Notes: generated by a model from the letters alone, not told the origin. 64,000 bases of DNA from Prochlorococcus sp. AG-418-C09 (GCA_003214355.1 QCLS01000004.1:44097-108096); one strand, 5' to 3'; shown: positions 20,105 through 29,275, numbered from the stretch's first letter. Numbers and translations are program-made.

Positions 20105-20488
20105 ATGGAGCAAAGAAAAAATAAGATATCTCCCAAAAAAGATCTAAGTGATAAAAAACTACCCTGGTGGGTTGAATTATTATTTGTTCAAATTGGCTTA
20201 CCTGATAAATGGCTTGCTAAATTTCTTAAGACAAATAAGAATATTCGTGAGATCTGTAAAAATGAAAAGAAGGCTTTGATTACATTTATATTTTTTATTT
20301 TAGCCTTGGGTTATTTTCAACCAGTAATAAATCAATCTAAAACAAAACTAAGATGTCAAAAAAATGTTATTTCATATATTAAAGAGAATCAATTAAGTTC
20401 CTTCAATGAAGAAATTGCAACAATTTATGCAATCAATTATTGCAGTGGAGGGAATGATATTGAGAGTCTAATAATTGATAAAGATTGA
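20105..20488 (+). CDS. Hypothetical membrane protein, one helix
   Basis: 127 residues: a basic N-terminus (MEQRKNKISPKKDLSDKKLPWWVELLFVQIGLPDKWL), one membrane helix (ALITFIFFILALGYFQPVI, about residues 60-80), then a segment with two cysteines. The ELLFVQIGLPDKWL amphipathic stretch recurs in small picocyanobacterial proteins, but I do not assign a family. Stands alone. Confidence 0.6.
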   Translation: MEQRKNKISPKKDLSDKKLPWWVELLFVQIGLPDKWLAKFLKTNKNIREICKNEKKALITFIFFILALGYFQPVINQSKTKLRCQKNVISYIKENQLSSFNEEIATIYAINYCSGGNDIESLIIDKD

Positions 20489-20565
20489 AGACAAGAATTT
20501 TTTATAGTTTGATAATATATAATTAATAAATTGGATTAAAAATTTAAGAATACTATTTATTTGTT

Positions 20566-20742
20566 ATGACAGAGAATAATGAGAAAAAAGAGAATGTAAA
20601 GTCACATTTAACATCTCTAAGATCTGAATTGAAAAGAATGCATCTTGCTGTTACAGATGAATTAACATTACCTGAACCAGATGAAGTGAAAATGCTTATG
20701 GGTAAAATGGATATACTTTTAAAAATAATCGAATCAAAATAA
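20566..20742 (+). CDS. Small hypothetical protein, 58 residues
   Basis: Frame MTENNEKKENVKSHLTSL ... LPEPDEVKMLMGKMDILLKIIESK. Highly charged and helical, no membrane segment. ATG at 20566 is preceded by an AT-rich region without a clear Shine-Dalgarno, as for most genes here. Supported by composition only. Confidence 0.5.
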   Translation: MTENNEKKENVKSHLTSLRSELKRMHLAVTDELTLPEPDEVKMLMGKMDILLKIIESK

Positions 20743-20794
20743 TGTAGACAATTAAAAATAACTTTTCATAATGTTTATAGTAATTTAATTAAAA

Positions 20795-21133
20795 ATGAAT
20801 AGATTTAAAATAATTTTAAAATTATTAATTACTTTATCCCTTTTAACTTCTTGCAAATTACCTGAGGGACTTGAAGAAAATAATAATTTAATAAATTCAA
20901 ACAACACAGAAACAAAAGAAATAAAGATTTCTTGCGATGAAGAAAGTATTGAGGAATACCTAAAAGATGGATGGATCATTATAAAAGAATATTCAGAGGA
21001 AAAAGTCTGTACATGGAAGACTGAAAAAGCAAATAATAAATGTGACATAGATAGAGACAAAGGTTGCCGGATTACAAAGCCAGACATAATTGGAGAAACA
21101 ACTATCTATTTACTAGAAAAGGTTAATCAATAA
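20795..21133 (+). CDS. Putative lipoprotein
   Basis: 112 residues with a lipoprotein signal: MNRFKIILKLLITLSLLTSC, where LTSC is the lipobox and Cys20 the lipidated residue. The mature part is acidic, with four further cysteines (ISCDEES, KVCTWK, KCDIDRDKGCRI). Expected to be anchored at the periplasmic face of a membrane. Function unknown; family not recognised. Confidence 0.6.
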   Translation: MNRFKIILKLLITLSLLTSCKLPEGLEENNNLINSNNTETKEIKISCDEESIEEYLKDGWIIIKEYSEEKVCTWKTEKANNKCDIDRDKGCRITKPDIIGETTIYLLEKVNQ

Positions 21134-21144
21134 TCTTAAAAAAA

Positions 21145-21273
21145 ATGGACCAAAAGACAGAAAGAGCAATTGAGATTTTATACAAAAAATTGAAAGAACA
21201 TAAAAGAATTAAACCTGATCTCACAAAAAAAGAAGTGGAAGATTTCATATATTATCTTTTCAGAAGCGAATAA
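21145..21273 (+). CDS. Small hypothetical protein, 42 residues
   Basis: MDQKTERAIEILYKKLKEHK, then RIKPDLTKKEVEDFIYYLFRSE. Basic, helical and only 11 bp downstream of the lipoprotein gene on the same strand, so probably cotranscribed. No domain recognised. Confidence 0.5.
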   Translation: MDQKTERAIEILYKKLKEHKRIKPDLTKKEVEDFIYYLFRSE

Positions 21274-21359
21274 ACATAAATACATTTAGAATTCAGTTAT
21301 GAAGATTCCTTAAATTAAAAGGAAATTCAAACAATAGTATTCATTTATATTGTTTATTA

Positions 21360-21446
21360 ATGATAAATTTTTCACCCCTAACGATTATTCTAATTATTGT
21401 TTTTATGTTGAGTGTAATTTCTCTTTATAAGGTAACCTCAAAATAA
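21360..21446 (+). CDS. Very small single-span membrane protein, 28 residues
   Basis: MINFSPLTIILIIVFMLSVI, then SLYKVTSK: one hydrophobic helix with a short basic tail, the size and shape of many small thylakoid or plasma-membrane proteins. The 86 bp before it hold no gene. Supported by hydrophobic pattern and clean start and stop only. Confidence 0.4.
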   Translation: MINFSPLTIILIIVFMLSVISLYKVTSK

Positions 21447-21546
21447 TTTGCGTAGATGATTTACATCTAAGTCCGGTCAAATTTACTGAAGAATTAATAG
21501 CTAACTAACTTATCTAATAAAATGATATGAATTATTGGATAATTGT

Positions 21547-21729
21547 CTAAATTATAGGATCTTCCCTAAGTAATAAAATTGATTGATAGTTAAACTCATC
21601 ACTTATCCATTCTCTGTATTCCTGCTGGAGAGATTGACCATCTAAAGGATCTAAAGAATTCATTCGATTTTTTGCATTTGAAATTGCGAGATTTATACAG
21701 TATCTGTAACCTTTTTCTTTGTTTTGCAT
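21547..21729 (-). CDS. Hypothetical protein, 60 residues
   Basis: MQNKEKGYRYCINLAISNAK, then NRMNSLDPLDGQSLQQEYREWISDEFNYQS. Soluble and mixed in charge. No family recognised; Trp/Tyr-rich C-terminal half suggests a folded domain. Stands alone between divergent neighbours. Confidence 0.5.
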   Translation of the reverse strand: MQNKEKGYRYCINLAISNAKNRMNSLDPLDGQSLQQEYREWISDEFNYQSILLLREDPII

Positions 21730-21875
21730 ATTATTAAAAAAGTTACCTAAATACTATGCAAAATAAGAAAATTTTTAGTATTGAAGATAACATTAACAAT
21801 CATTTGATTATCAAAAGTAACAAGCAATACTGAATAGTAAGCACTATATTTATAATAATTGAATTTTTACTAATT

Positions 21876-22067
21876 ATGTCAATCGAAGCAGGTAGCAAAG
21901 AATGTAGAAATCTTATCGAAGCAAAAGAAAGTCTTTTGTCTGCACTTGAATCTCTTAGTGGTATTTCAAGTTCAGAAAAACTACAAATGCAAATAAAAGA
22001 CATTTATAATACTTTAGAGATAATGCATGACAATAGAAGAAAAATAGAATCAGCTGCCAACGCCTAA
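21876..22067 (+). CDS. Hypothetical protein, 63 residues, helical
   Basis: MSIEAGSKECRNLIEAKESL ... LSGISSSEKLQMQIKDIYNTLEIMHDNRRKIES. Two amphipathic helices, probably a helical hairpin or dimer. No family recognised. It converges with the 68-residue minus-strand gene (25 bp apart). Confidence 0.55.
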   Translation: MSIEAGSKECRNLIEAKESLLSALESLSGISSSEKLQMQIKDIYNTLEIMHDNRRKIESAANA

Positions 22068-22092
22068 TTAATTAAGAATCAAATTAATTCAA

Positions 22093-22299
22093 CTAAAAAT
22101 TACCATATTGTTTCTTAATTTTCTTATTATTCTTGTCTGATAAAAGTTGATGTAAAGCATCCAATTGTGCATGCACTTCTCTTGCATCTCCAGCGTCTGG
22201 CAATAAATCTTCTTTTAATAACATCTGATGCATATCTCTCAGTTCTAACCTGATGTACCTTAAGTGAGAACTCACTTCCTCTCTTTTTGTAGAATTCAT
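22093..22299 (-). CDS. Hypothetical protein, 68 residues, helical
   Basis: MNSTKREEVSSHLRYIRLEL, then RDMHQMLLKEDLLPDAGDAREVHAQLDALHQLLSDKN. The HLRYIRLELRDMHQML and DELTLPEPDE/EDLLPDAGD pattern resembles the 58-residue protein at 20566-20742 (HLTSLRSELKRMHLAV ... LTLPEPDEVKMLMGKMDILL), so the two look like distant members of one small family. Confidence 0.6.
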   Translation of the reverse strand: MNSTKREEVSSHLRYIRLELRDMHQMLLKEDLLPDAGDAREVHAQLDALHQLLSDKNNKKIKKQYGNF

Positions 22300-22412
22300 A
22301 TCATGATATCAACACATAATATTATACATTACGGTTACTGCCTAAATTGATTAATTTTAAAAAAGAAAAACTAAAAAATTCCATTAAAAAGAAATTAATT
22401 ATAAAATTAGGT

Positions 22413-22583
22413 ATGGCTAAAAAATCTAAAAAAAAATTTTCCCAGTCCTTAGAATCAAATAAAAGAACTGAACCTAGTAAAAATTCGGCAAAAATAGTTT
22501 TGTTTGTTTTTGGAGTTGGACCAATTATTGGAATAATTATTTTTCTTGCAAGTAAAGGATTCTTTAACTCTCCTTCTGCTTAA
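22413..22583 (+). CDS. Small membrane protein, 56 residues
   Basis: MAKKSKKKFSQSLESNKRTE followed by one membrane helix (AKIVLFVFGVGPIIGIIIFLA) and a short tail. I choose the ATG at 22413; the frame is open further upstream from a TTG, but MAKKSKKK is the natural start. Type II orientation expected from the basic N-terminus. No family recognised. Confidence 0.6.
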   Translation: MAKKSKKKFSQSLESNKRTEPSKNSAKIVLFVFGVGPIIGIIIFLASKGFFNSPSA

Positions 22584-22698
22584 GATTTAATAAACATTAA
22601 ATTAAAATTTTCCTTTCTTTTTTTTATTTTCAATTGAAGACTATTTATAGATAAACGACCAATTATTAATTACCCTTATGACAATAAATTTAATTTAA

Positions 22699-22857
22699 AT
22701 GAGATACTTAACCTCAACAACAAAACAGCGGCTAAAAGTAATAGTAAATAAGTTAAATAATACAGAATCAGTAACTTTATCAGAAAGAATTATTTTAAAC
22801 AAATATGCCTCAAAAATACCCTACATAAGTAGTATGATTAAACAAAGAATTATTTAA
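22699..22857 (+). CDS. Small basic hypothetical protein, 52 residues
   Basis: MRYLTSTTKQRLKVIVNKLN ... VTLSERIILNKYASKIPYISSMIKQRII. Basic and probably helical, reminiscent of small conserved picocyanobacterial proteins. Its last 8 bp overlap the end of the convergent minus-strand gene at 22850. Confidence 0.6.
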   Translation: MRYLTSTTKQRLKVIVNKLNNTESVTLSERIILNKYASKIPYISSMIKQRII

Positions 22858-23053
22858 ATTTTCTTAAAGAATTTATCCTAAAATTTGCAATATCTCTAAC
22901 TATTTCTGGATTCTGAATTACAAAAGGGTGTTCTTCTAACTCATTAATTACCTTATCTATTTTTAAATTAATATCATCACAAACAACTTGACTCCAAGCT
23001 TCATCAAACGCCATTACAAAACTATCTGCGTTATTAAAGATTCTATTTTCCAT
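22850..23053 (-). CDS. Hypothetical protein, 67 residues
   Basis: MENRIFNNADSFVMAFDEAW, then SQVVCDDINLKIDKVINELEEHPFVIQ. Soluble, acidic N-terminal half and basic end (RINSLRKFK). Convergent, 8-bp overlap with the 52-residue gene. No family recognised. Confidence 0.55.
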   Translation of the reverse strand: MENRIFNNADSFVMAFDEAWSQVVCDDINLKIDKVINELEEHPFVIQNPEIVRDIANFRINSLRKFK

Positions 23054-23179
23054 TAGTTAAACTATTTTTTCTATTAAATATGATTGCATAATAGTCCATT
23101 GGGATGTCTTAAAAAGTGAAATACTGAAAATTGCTAATATTTGACAGAACTGTTACAATAATGACAAACGGTAAAGAGA

Positions 23180-23548
23180 ATGGAGACTAGCGTCAAAAGA
23201 ATAGGTTATTTACCTAGAAAAAGAGTTTTAGAAATCATTGATGAAATTTCACAGTCGGAATCAATAAGTCGTTCAAAAGTTGTTGGCATCCTTGTTGAGG
23301 AGGCCCTTGGAGCTAGAGGTATAGATAATTTTGGCTACATGAATAAACAGACTCAAAGATTTGCGGCGCCTGACTTTTATCAAGACAAAAAAAATTCAGC
23401 TAATAAAATAGATCTTCATGAGGATGAATTCGTTGATGACAATGGTTATAGACATTCCAGCAAGGCAGTGGATAATGATGGTATCTCATCATCAGACATT
23501 GATCTTGCTAATAAAATTAACCTATTGAAAAAGTCTGGGCTCATTTAA
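23180..23548 (+). CDS. Hypothetical protein with ribbon-helix-helix-like N-terminus
   Basis: 122 residues. The first 50 (VKRIGYLPRKRVLEIIDEISQSESISRSKVVGILVEEAL) have a strand-helix-helix pattern like CopG/Arc DNA-binding folds, with SISRSKVVGILVEEAL resembling the helix pair. The rest is acidic and probably disordered, ending DLANKINLLKKSGLI. A DNA-binding or dimerising role is a guess from pattern only. The start could also lie a little downstream. Confidence 0.6.
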   Translation: METSVKRIGYLPRKRVLEIIDEISQSESISRSKVVGILVEEALGARGIDNFGYMNKQTQRFAAPDFYQDKKNSANKIDLHEDEFVDDNGYRHSSKAVDNDGISSSDIDLANKINLLKKSGLI

Positions 23549-23672
23549 ATTAAATTCATTTTAACTGACATTTAAAGCGCAAATTATATTTTTTGACTAT
23601 TCTAAATCAAGTAAAAAACTAATTAAAACTTATTGCTAAAAGTATAAAGCTTTTATTTTCATGATCTACTAA

Positions 23673-24971
23673 ATGAAAGATATTAAATGCCCTTCCTGTG
23701 GAAAAACATTTCAAATTGATCCAAGCAGTTATGATGAGTTAATCTCTCAAATAAGAAATGAGGAATTTAATGCTCAGGTTAACGAAAGGCTTAAATTTGC
23801 AGAAGAAGAGAAACTGAAAGAAATAGAAATAACGAAAAAAGAATTATTACTCGAAATGTCTAATAAAAAGAATGAATTGGAAAAAAATATAATTGCTTTA
23901 AAATCACAGATCGTTAATGCTAATAAAGATAAAACTAACGCTTTGAATGAAATTAGAAATGAGTCGGAAATGAAGATAAATAATCTAAACTCAAAAATCG
24001 AGAAATTAAATAATGAAATTATTAGCAAAGCTGAGATTGAAAAGTTATCCCGAGAGAAGGAAGTTAATGAAGCTATCAATAAAATAGAAAAAGAAAAAAC
24101 TGAATTAATATTTTCTTTAGAGAGAATGAAACAAGATAAAGCATTATCAGAAAAGAATTTACAAGAAAGATTTCAAGAAATCATTAAAGAGAGAGATCTT
24201 AAGATTATTGACTTAAGAGACATGCAATTAAAATTAAGTACAAAAATGCAGGGCGAGACGTTAGAAAGACATTGTGAGAATGAATTCAATAGACTCCGTT
24301 CTACAGGCTTCCAGAATTCAACTTTTGAAAAAGATAATGATATAAGTACCGGTAGTAAAGGAGATTATATTTTTAGAGAATTTGATAATAACAATATAGA
24401 AGTTATTTCAATAATGTTTGAAATGAAAAATGAGAGTTCATTGACTAATAACAAGAGAAGAAATGAAGACTTCTTTAAAGAACTAGACAAAGATAGAAAT
24501 GAGAAAGGATGTGAGTATGCAATTCTCGTTTCTCTCTTAGAGCAGGAAAGTGAGCTATATAATTCAGGGATTGTTGATGTTTCACATAGATATCCCAAAA
24601 TGTATGTAATTAGGCCACAGTTCTTTATTCCCATAATTTCGTTGCTAAGAAATGCCTCAACGAATGCTCTAAAATATAAGCAAGAATTGGAAATAGAAAG
24701 AGCTAAGAAAATTGACATTACCAATTTTGAGAATACACTGAGTCAATTCAAGAATGCAGTTGGCAATAATGTAAGACTTGCCTCAGATAGATTTAAAGAC
24801 GCAATTGTAGGTATTGATAAAACAATTAGGCAACTTGAAAAAACGAAAGAAGCCCTACTATTGTCAGAACAACATTTACAAAGAGCTAATACAAAATCCC
24901 AAGATCTAACGGTGAAGAAATTAACTTATAATAATCCAACTATGAAAAGAGAATTTGATAGAGAGAATTAG
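23673..24971 (+). CDS. DUF2130 domain protein (coiled coil plus nuclease-like fold)
   Basis: 432 residues. Begins with a short zinc-ribbon-like element CPSCGKTF (residues 5-12), then about 150 residues of coiled coil rich in Glu/Lys, then the DUF2130 core: GETLERHCENEFNRLRS, GSKGDYIFREFDN, and EMKNES with a downstream lysine. The GD...E.K pattern looks like a restriction-endonuclease-like fold, an inference from motif only. DUF2130 proteins are widespread in bacteria and scattered in Prochlorococcus; function is unsettled. It stands alone, about 120 bp after the previous gene. Confidence 0.75.
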   Translation: MKDIKCPSCGKTFQIDPSSYDELISQIRNEEFNAQVNERLKFAEEEKLKEIEITKKELLLEMSNKKNELEKNIIALKSQIVNANKDKTNALNEIRNESEMKINNLNSKIEKLNNEIISKAEIEKLSREKEVNEAINKIEKEKTELIFSLERMKQDKALSEKNLQERFQEIIKERDLKIIDLRDMQLKLSTKMQGETLERHCENEFNRLRSTGFQNSTFEKDNDISTGSKGDYIFREFDNNNIEVISIMFEMKNESSLTNNKRRNEDFFKELDKDRNEKGCEYAILVSLLEQESELYNSGIVDVSHRYPKMYVIRPQFFIPIISLLRNASTNALKYKQELEIERAKKIDITNFENTLSQFKNAVGNNVRLASDRFKDAIVGIDKTIRQLEKTKEALLLSEQHLQRANTKSQDLTVKKLTYNNPTMKREFDREN

Positions 24972-25048
24972 AAAAGTCGTATTAATTCCAAAAAATAGAA
25001 TTAATTAAATAATAGATATATAATTGTTAGAGATATAGCCCTTTTTTA

Positions 25049-25345
25049 ATGTCTGACACTAAACCAATTTATTTGATTGCTAAGAACCTAGGGGTAGAAA
25101 GCAGTGGGATAATATCAGCTTGTCAATCATTAGGAATATCTGCAAAGGCATCTTCCAAAAGACTTGATAAAAAAGATCAAGATAAGATTATAAATTATTT
25201 TAAGACTGGCAAGAATGTAGCCCAAGAAACAATAGACCTTAATAAACCAGTTAATCTCTCTAAAAACGAATTGAGAAGTCAATTTAGAAAAAGAAAAGAT
25301 TCAGAAATTAACTTCTTTCCTAATAGATTGATTAGTAAATATTAA
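25049..25345 (+). CDS. Small protein with IF2-N-like helical domain
   Basis: 98 residues. Residues 5-50 (IYLIAKNLGVESSGIISACQSLGISAKASSKRLDKKDQDKIINYF) follow the pattern of the IF2_N domain at the N-terminus of initiation factor IF-2: a VYELAKELGV-type start, a conserved small turn, and L(D/S)xxDxxKI. The C-terminal half is basic (LRSQFRKRKDSE). It may bind ribosomes or RNA, but this is inferred from similarity by eye only. Confidence 0.6.
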   Translation: MSDTKPIYLIAKNLGVESSGIISACQSLGISAKASSKRLDKKDQDKIINYFKTGKNVAQETIDLNKPVNLSKNELRSQFRKRKDSEINFFPNRLISKY

Positions 25346-25431
25346 GAGATTACTAATTTTTAGATTATGGATTATTTGAATCCACGTTCAATATATAAGT
25401 GCATATATGATCAATTTAATGAGGATTATTT

Positions 25432-25815
25432 ATGGAATATGATACTTTTAACAAGCTTGATAAGAGCTGGTCAAGACCGAAAATAATAAATAAGTTAAGA
25501 AAAGGTGAGGTTCCGGAAAGAATAGTTAATGATTTTATTAAAGATAATAAAAATGAACTTGAAGAAGTAAGTGAATTAATATGTCAAGAAAATATCGATG
25601 TATTGGATCATCTCGAAAGTCTAGCTTTTTGTGAAACTAAATTAATTAAATATATTAAATCTGGCAAACAACAAATCCAAGAAGATTATTCTGATGATTT
25701 AGATATAAGAAAAAATAGCTTTAATATAAAGGGCCTTTTTTTAGAATGGAGTAATAAACTAGTTATATCTATGCTGATTTTTATTTCCCTAATTTCTTTA
25801 GTAAAACAAGCCTAA
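25432..25815 (+). CDS. Hypothetical protein with C-terminal membrane anchor
   Basis: 127 residues. MEYDTFNKLDKSWSRPKIIN starts a soluble acidic domain of about 100 residues with a helical pattern (ELEEVSELICQENIDVLDHLESLAF); the end is one hydrophobic helix (KLVISMLIFISLISLVKQA). Tail-anchored topology is likely. No family recognised. A different frame starting at 25366 overlaps its beginning but looks like chance. Confidence 0.55.
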   Translation: MEYDTFNKLDKSWSRPKIINKLRKGEVPERIVNDFIKDNKNELEEVSELICQENIDVLDHLESLAFCETKLIKYIKSGKQQIQEDYSDDLDIRKNSFNIKGLFLEWSNKLVISMLIFISLISLVKQA

Positions 25816-26195
25816 AGAAAATTAGAATATCTATTACTATGAAAAAATATCTTAATATTTAATTTAGAAGAATTCACTTTAATAATTTGCCGAATAAAAA
25901 AACGTTAATTTTTTTTTGACTTTAAGTCTTCTTTAAAATCATAAAAAATATTAAATTCATAAAGGAACCTAATAAAAAAATAAACGATCGTTTATGTGGA
26001 TATAATTAAAGAAGCTTCATAGAATTGAAAACAAAGATACTTTAACAAGTTACAAAAGTTCTTTAAATCTTTAAATAGTCGCGAAGTTTAAAATAATAGA
26101 TTAAATTTTAAAAAACAGTATTTAGAGAATCTCATTTCTCGGTATTCCCATATACAGAAAACTACGTTATACAGAAGATAGACTCAAATGGAAAA
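25816..26195. other. Gene-free stretch with a 16-bp perfect palindrome
   Basis: About 380 bp of AT-rich sequence without a convincing gene. ATAAACGATCGTTTAT at 25980-25995 is a perfect palindrome and stands out from the background, perhaps an operator. Nothing else supported. Confidence 0.5.
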
Positions 26196-26495
26196 ATGAA
26201 GAAATTATTCTATTTCCTATTAACATTTTCCACAATGTATACATTTGGCCTTAAAGCCAATGAGAACTTCTCAGTGGAAATTGAGGCTTTAACTTTGGTT
26301 ATGGAAAAATATGATGAAGATTTATCCGACGATGAAAGATTAAATTTAGAAAATCCAAACTACGTTGCATTCAAGTTAGATGAATGCAACGCTACAGTTG
26401 AGGTTACAGAGATGACAGGATTACAGGTGAATAATGTCATTTCTTTTGATGTTGATGTATGCAATAAAGAAATTAACCAAATAATAGCAAATTGA
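26196..26495 (+). CDS. Small secreted acidic protein
   Basis: 99 residues with a signal peptide (MKKLFYFLLTFSTMYTFGLKA) and an acidic mature domain containing two cysteines (LDECNATVEV, DVDVCNKEI). Export to the periplasm is expected. The 380-bp leader region upstream is unusually long for this genome and may be regulatory. No family recognised. Confidence 0.6.
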   Translation: MKKLFYFLLTFSTMYTFGLKANENFSVEIEALTLVMEKYDEDLSDDERLNLENPNYVAFKLDECNATVEVTEMTGLQVNNVISFDVDVCNKEINQIIAN

Positions 26496-27084
26496 CATAT
26501 CTGCTACATATCTGTAAATAAATGTCCATACTGGGTCAATAAAAGAGGAAAATACCTTAAATTTGTTTACATATATTAATATCACTATTGCCTTTTAAGG
26601 TTATTTATTTGTTATGCACAGCTAACGTAAAGTTGAAACAAAAAAAATCATAGCAGAATAATTTAATGCTAGATTCTCCATGATTGGTTTTATGGCTGTC
26701 CTTAATGCTTAATTAACAACTGGTAAAATTATTAGAGGATTTTTTAAAATAATTGTAAGAAATTGAAGCCATAAATTTTTACAATATTTAAAAAAGAAAG
26801 CAATATTGTTAGTGAGTCCAAAAAAAAGAAACTTTTTTTTATAGCTTTTTCCACAACTTTTTCCACAGGACCGCAAACAAAGGGAAGAATATTGATTAGT
26901 TAATTTTAAATCCAATAGAACCATCTTTATTCATTCATTTAAAAAGGCTAAATTTAGTAATAATAAACGTGTTTTCCAGAAACCTCAATCTTCAAATAGA
27001 TTCTACTGAATTCAGATTAATCATATAATGACCTATTAAGTCTATATTTATTTTAATTGATTCAATGATTATTTATATTGCGCT
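26496..27084. other. Gene-free stretch containing paired DnaA boxes
   Basis: About 590 bp in which I find no convincing coding frame. The only clear signal is the pair of DnaA-box-like sequences near 26850. The rest is AT-rich. Confidence 0.5.
26847..26867 (+). promoter_or_regulatory. Two tandem DnaA-box-like sites
   Basis: TTTTCCACA occurs at 26847-26855 and again at 26859-26867, exact copies starting 12 bp apart. TTTTCCACA is the form of the DnaA box common in cyanobacterial origins. No dnaA or dnaN is nearby, so this is not obviously oriC. DnaA binding is an inference. Confidence 0.55.
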
Positions 27085-27237
27085 TTAATCTTTATTCTTT
27101 TCAATTACTTTTTGGTTCTCAGTTCTAGACATTAGAGCCTCTATTTGAGCTAAAACTTTCTGAAGTTCTTCTGTTTTATTCAAAGAAGTTTCTGCAACTT
27201 CCCTAAGTTTATCTAATTGATCTTGAGTCTTTTTCAT
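27085..27237 (-). CDS. Small coiled-coil protein, 50 residues
   Basis: MKKTQDQLDKLREVAETSLN, then KTEELQKVLAQIEALMSRTENQKVIEKNKD. Heptad pattern of Leu/Ile indicates one coiled-coil helix. Clean start and stop; no family recognised. Confidence 0.55.
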   Translation of the reverse strand: MKKTQDQLDKLREVAETSLNKTEELQKVLAQIEALMSRTENQKVIEKNKD

Positions 27238-27388
27238 ATTTAGTTATTTAAGATAAATAAATGATGGTTTAAAACAAATAAATAAAGTTATATTAATATA
27301 TTCACTTTTATTTTCTAAAAGTCAAATAAATATTCAAATTCAAATTCAAATTCTCTAAATCAAACATTTGAATGAAAAATAAGTAAAC

Positions 27389-27478
27389 TTAAGAATTGAA
27401 AACTGGAAGACCCACAGTAGCAGTTGTAATCAATGCTCCTGCAAAAATAAGGAAAGGAAGAAATGGAAAATTTTTCAT
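27389..27478 (-). CDS. Very small hydrophobic protein, 29 residues
   Basis: MKNFPFLPFLIFAGALITTA, then TVGLPVFNS: a single membrane helix. The GALITTATVG segment resembles tiny thylakoid membrane proteins. It lies about 97 bp beyond the 3' end of pstB on the same strand. Supported by hydrophobic pattern only. Confidence 0.5.
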   Translation of the reverse strand: MKNFPFLPFLIFAGALITTATVGLPVFNS

Positions 27479-27575
27479 AAATTTATTAATTCCATAACAC
27501 TATATAAGTATTTATACCTGTTGTCTAGAGTAAATCCAAATTTTTACATTAAATTTAGATTAATCTATAAAGATA

Positions 27576-28382
27576 TTATCCAAATTTTCCAGATATATAT
27601 TCTTCTGTTATTTTTTGTTTTGGAGAGTTAAAGATTTTGTTTGTAGTTCCATATTCGGCAAGATAGCCAACCTTGCCTCCAGAGGCATCCTCATCTTTTA
27701 TAGCATTAAAGAATGCTGTCATATCGCTAACTCTTAATGCCTGCTGCATGTTATGAGTGACAATTATTATTGTGAAATCCTTCTTCAATTGATGCATGGT
27801 CTCTTCAATTTTTAGAGTTGAGATTGGATCTAAAGCTGAACAAGGCTCGTCCATTAATATTATTTCTGGCTGAATAGCTATTGTTCTCGCAATGCATAAC
27901 CTCTGTTGTTGTCCTCCAGAAAGAGAATATCCACTATCTTGCAACTTATCCTTACATTCATCCCATAAGGCGGCTTTCCTTAATGAGCTCTCAACAAGCT
28001 CAGCCATATCTCCTTTATATCCATTTATTCTTGCTCCAAAAGCTATATTTTCATAAATTGATTTTGGAAACGGATTAGGTTGTTGAAAAACCATCCCAAT
28101 TCTTCTTCTTACCTCTACTGGATCAACCCTTTTATCATAAATATTCACCCCATCGAAAGTTACAGTCCCCTTAAGAGAACAATTAGAAATTAAATCGTTC
28201 ATTCTATTGAGTGACCTTAAAACGGTTGATTTACCGCAACCAGAGGGGCCTATTAAAGAAGTAATTTTACCTTTTTTAAAATTACAGAAAACATTCTTTA
28301 CTGCTTTGAAGTTTCCATAACTTATAGAAACATCTTCTAAGGTTATAATTTCTCTTATCTCTTTTTTATTTGTTTTTATCAC
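27576..28382 (-). CDS. pstB: Phosphate ABC transporter ATP-binding protein
   Basis: ATPase that powers PstCA uptake of phosphate. Walker [11 protein letters not shown]-loop [16 protein letters not shown] (the PstB hallmark), signature [15 protein letters not shown] and Walker [13 protein letters not shown] are all present. I prefer the GTG start at 28382 (268 residues), which overlaps the pstA stop as TGAAGTG; a longer frame from 28430 would run 47 bp into pstA. Last gene of pstC-pstA-pstB. Confidence 0.94.
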   Translation of the reverse strand: MIKTNKKEIREIITLEDVSISYGNFKAVKNVFCNFKKGKITSLIGPSGCGKSTVLRSLNRMNDLISNCSLKGTVTFDGVNIYDKRVDPVEVRRRIGMVFQQPNPFPKSIYENIAFGARINGYKGDMAELVESSLRKAALWDECKDKLQDSGYSLSGGQQQRLCIARTIAIQPEIILMDEPCSALDPISTLKIEETMHQLKKDFTIIIVTHNMQQALRVSDMTAFFNAIKDEDASGGKVGYLAEYGTTNKIFNSPKQKITEEYISGKFG

Positions 28383-28383
28383 T

Positions 28384-29274
28384 TCAGATCCTCTTTGTTT
28401 TATTAGTAATTGCTGAAACAAGTCTTGCAAATATATTTACAGATAATATGGACAAGACAAGAATGAAGGAGGCTGCCCAAGCAAGTTTATTTTGAGCATC
28501 ATAAGGTTCAAGTGCGAAATTATAAATTAGAACTGAAAGAGATCCCATTTCATAAAATAAATCATCAAAGCCTGCCACATAATAATAAGAAAAAAGAGCA
28601 GTAAATATCAAGGGTGCAGTTTCCCCAGCAGCTCTTGCAATACCTAAAATGACACCTGTAGCTATAGATCTAAAGGCCGCTGGTAGTGTAATCATTAAAA
28701 TGGTCGTATACATACTCGCACCTACCCCTAGAGATGCTTGTCTTAATTCATTGGGAACCAACTTCAGTCCTTCATCAGTTGTCTTAATTACAGAAGGTAG
28801 CATCAGAATGGATAATGCAATTCCTCCAGCTAGTCCACTGTAAGTACTTCCAAAAATGATCCTTGTCGAGACAATAAGGGCATAGATAAAAACCCCCGCA
28901 ATAATTGAAGGTACGCCTGAAAGAACATTCACACCAAACCTAATGAATCTTGAAAAAGCTCCTCCCTTTGAATATTCGGCCAAATAAATCCCACCCCCTA
29001 CTCCTACTGGTATAGCGATAAGAGTTGCAATTGAGGTAATGATTAAAGTCCCTACTAATGCTGGATTGATACCTCCTGGATCTGCATAACCAGCTGGATT
29101 AGGCTCTAAAAGAAATAAATCAAGATTTAATTGAGTTCCACCTTTGAATAAAATATATGAGACAACCAGGATTAGAGGAAGAATTGCTATAACAGCACAA
29201 ATTGAAGATAATCCTGTAAGGAATTTATCAGTAATTCCTCTTTTCGATTTATTTTTATAAAAAAGACTATTCAT
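28384..29274 (-). CDS. pstA: Phosphate ABC transporter permease PstA
   Basis: Inner-membrane permease subunit with six predicted helices, the PstA-type loop ([23 protein letters not shown]) and the EAA motif ([40 protein letters not shown]). I take the ATG at 29274, directly after the pstC stop, giving 296 residues; the frame is open 45 bp further upstream within pstC. It pairs with PstC to form the channel. Confidence 0.93.
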   Translation of the reverse strand: MNSLFYKNKSKRGITDKFLTGLSSICAVIAILPLILVVSYILFKGGTQLNLDLFLLEPNPAGYADPGGINPALVGTLIITSIATLIAIPVGVGGGIYLAEYSKGGAFSRFIRFGVNVLSGVPSIIAGVFIYALIVSTRIIFGSTYSGLAGGIALSILMLPSVIKTTDEGLKLVPNELRQASLGVGASMYTTILMITLPAAFRSIATGVILGIARAAGETAPLIFTALFSYYYVAGFDDLFYEMGSLSVLIYNFALEPYDAQNKLAWAASFILVLSILSVNIFARLVSAITNKTKRI

Positions 29275-29275
29275 T

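Noticed and set aside
25366-25485. Alternative frame starting MDYLNPRSIYKCIYDQF overlapping the next gene
   Set aside because: 39 codons with no other support, and the 127-residue frame at 25432 has a better coding pattern; no convincing frameshift.
26840-26870. oriC
   Set aside because: Only two DnaA boxes, no dnaA/dnaN nearby and no clear unwinding element; listed only as DnaA-box pair.
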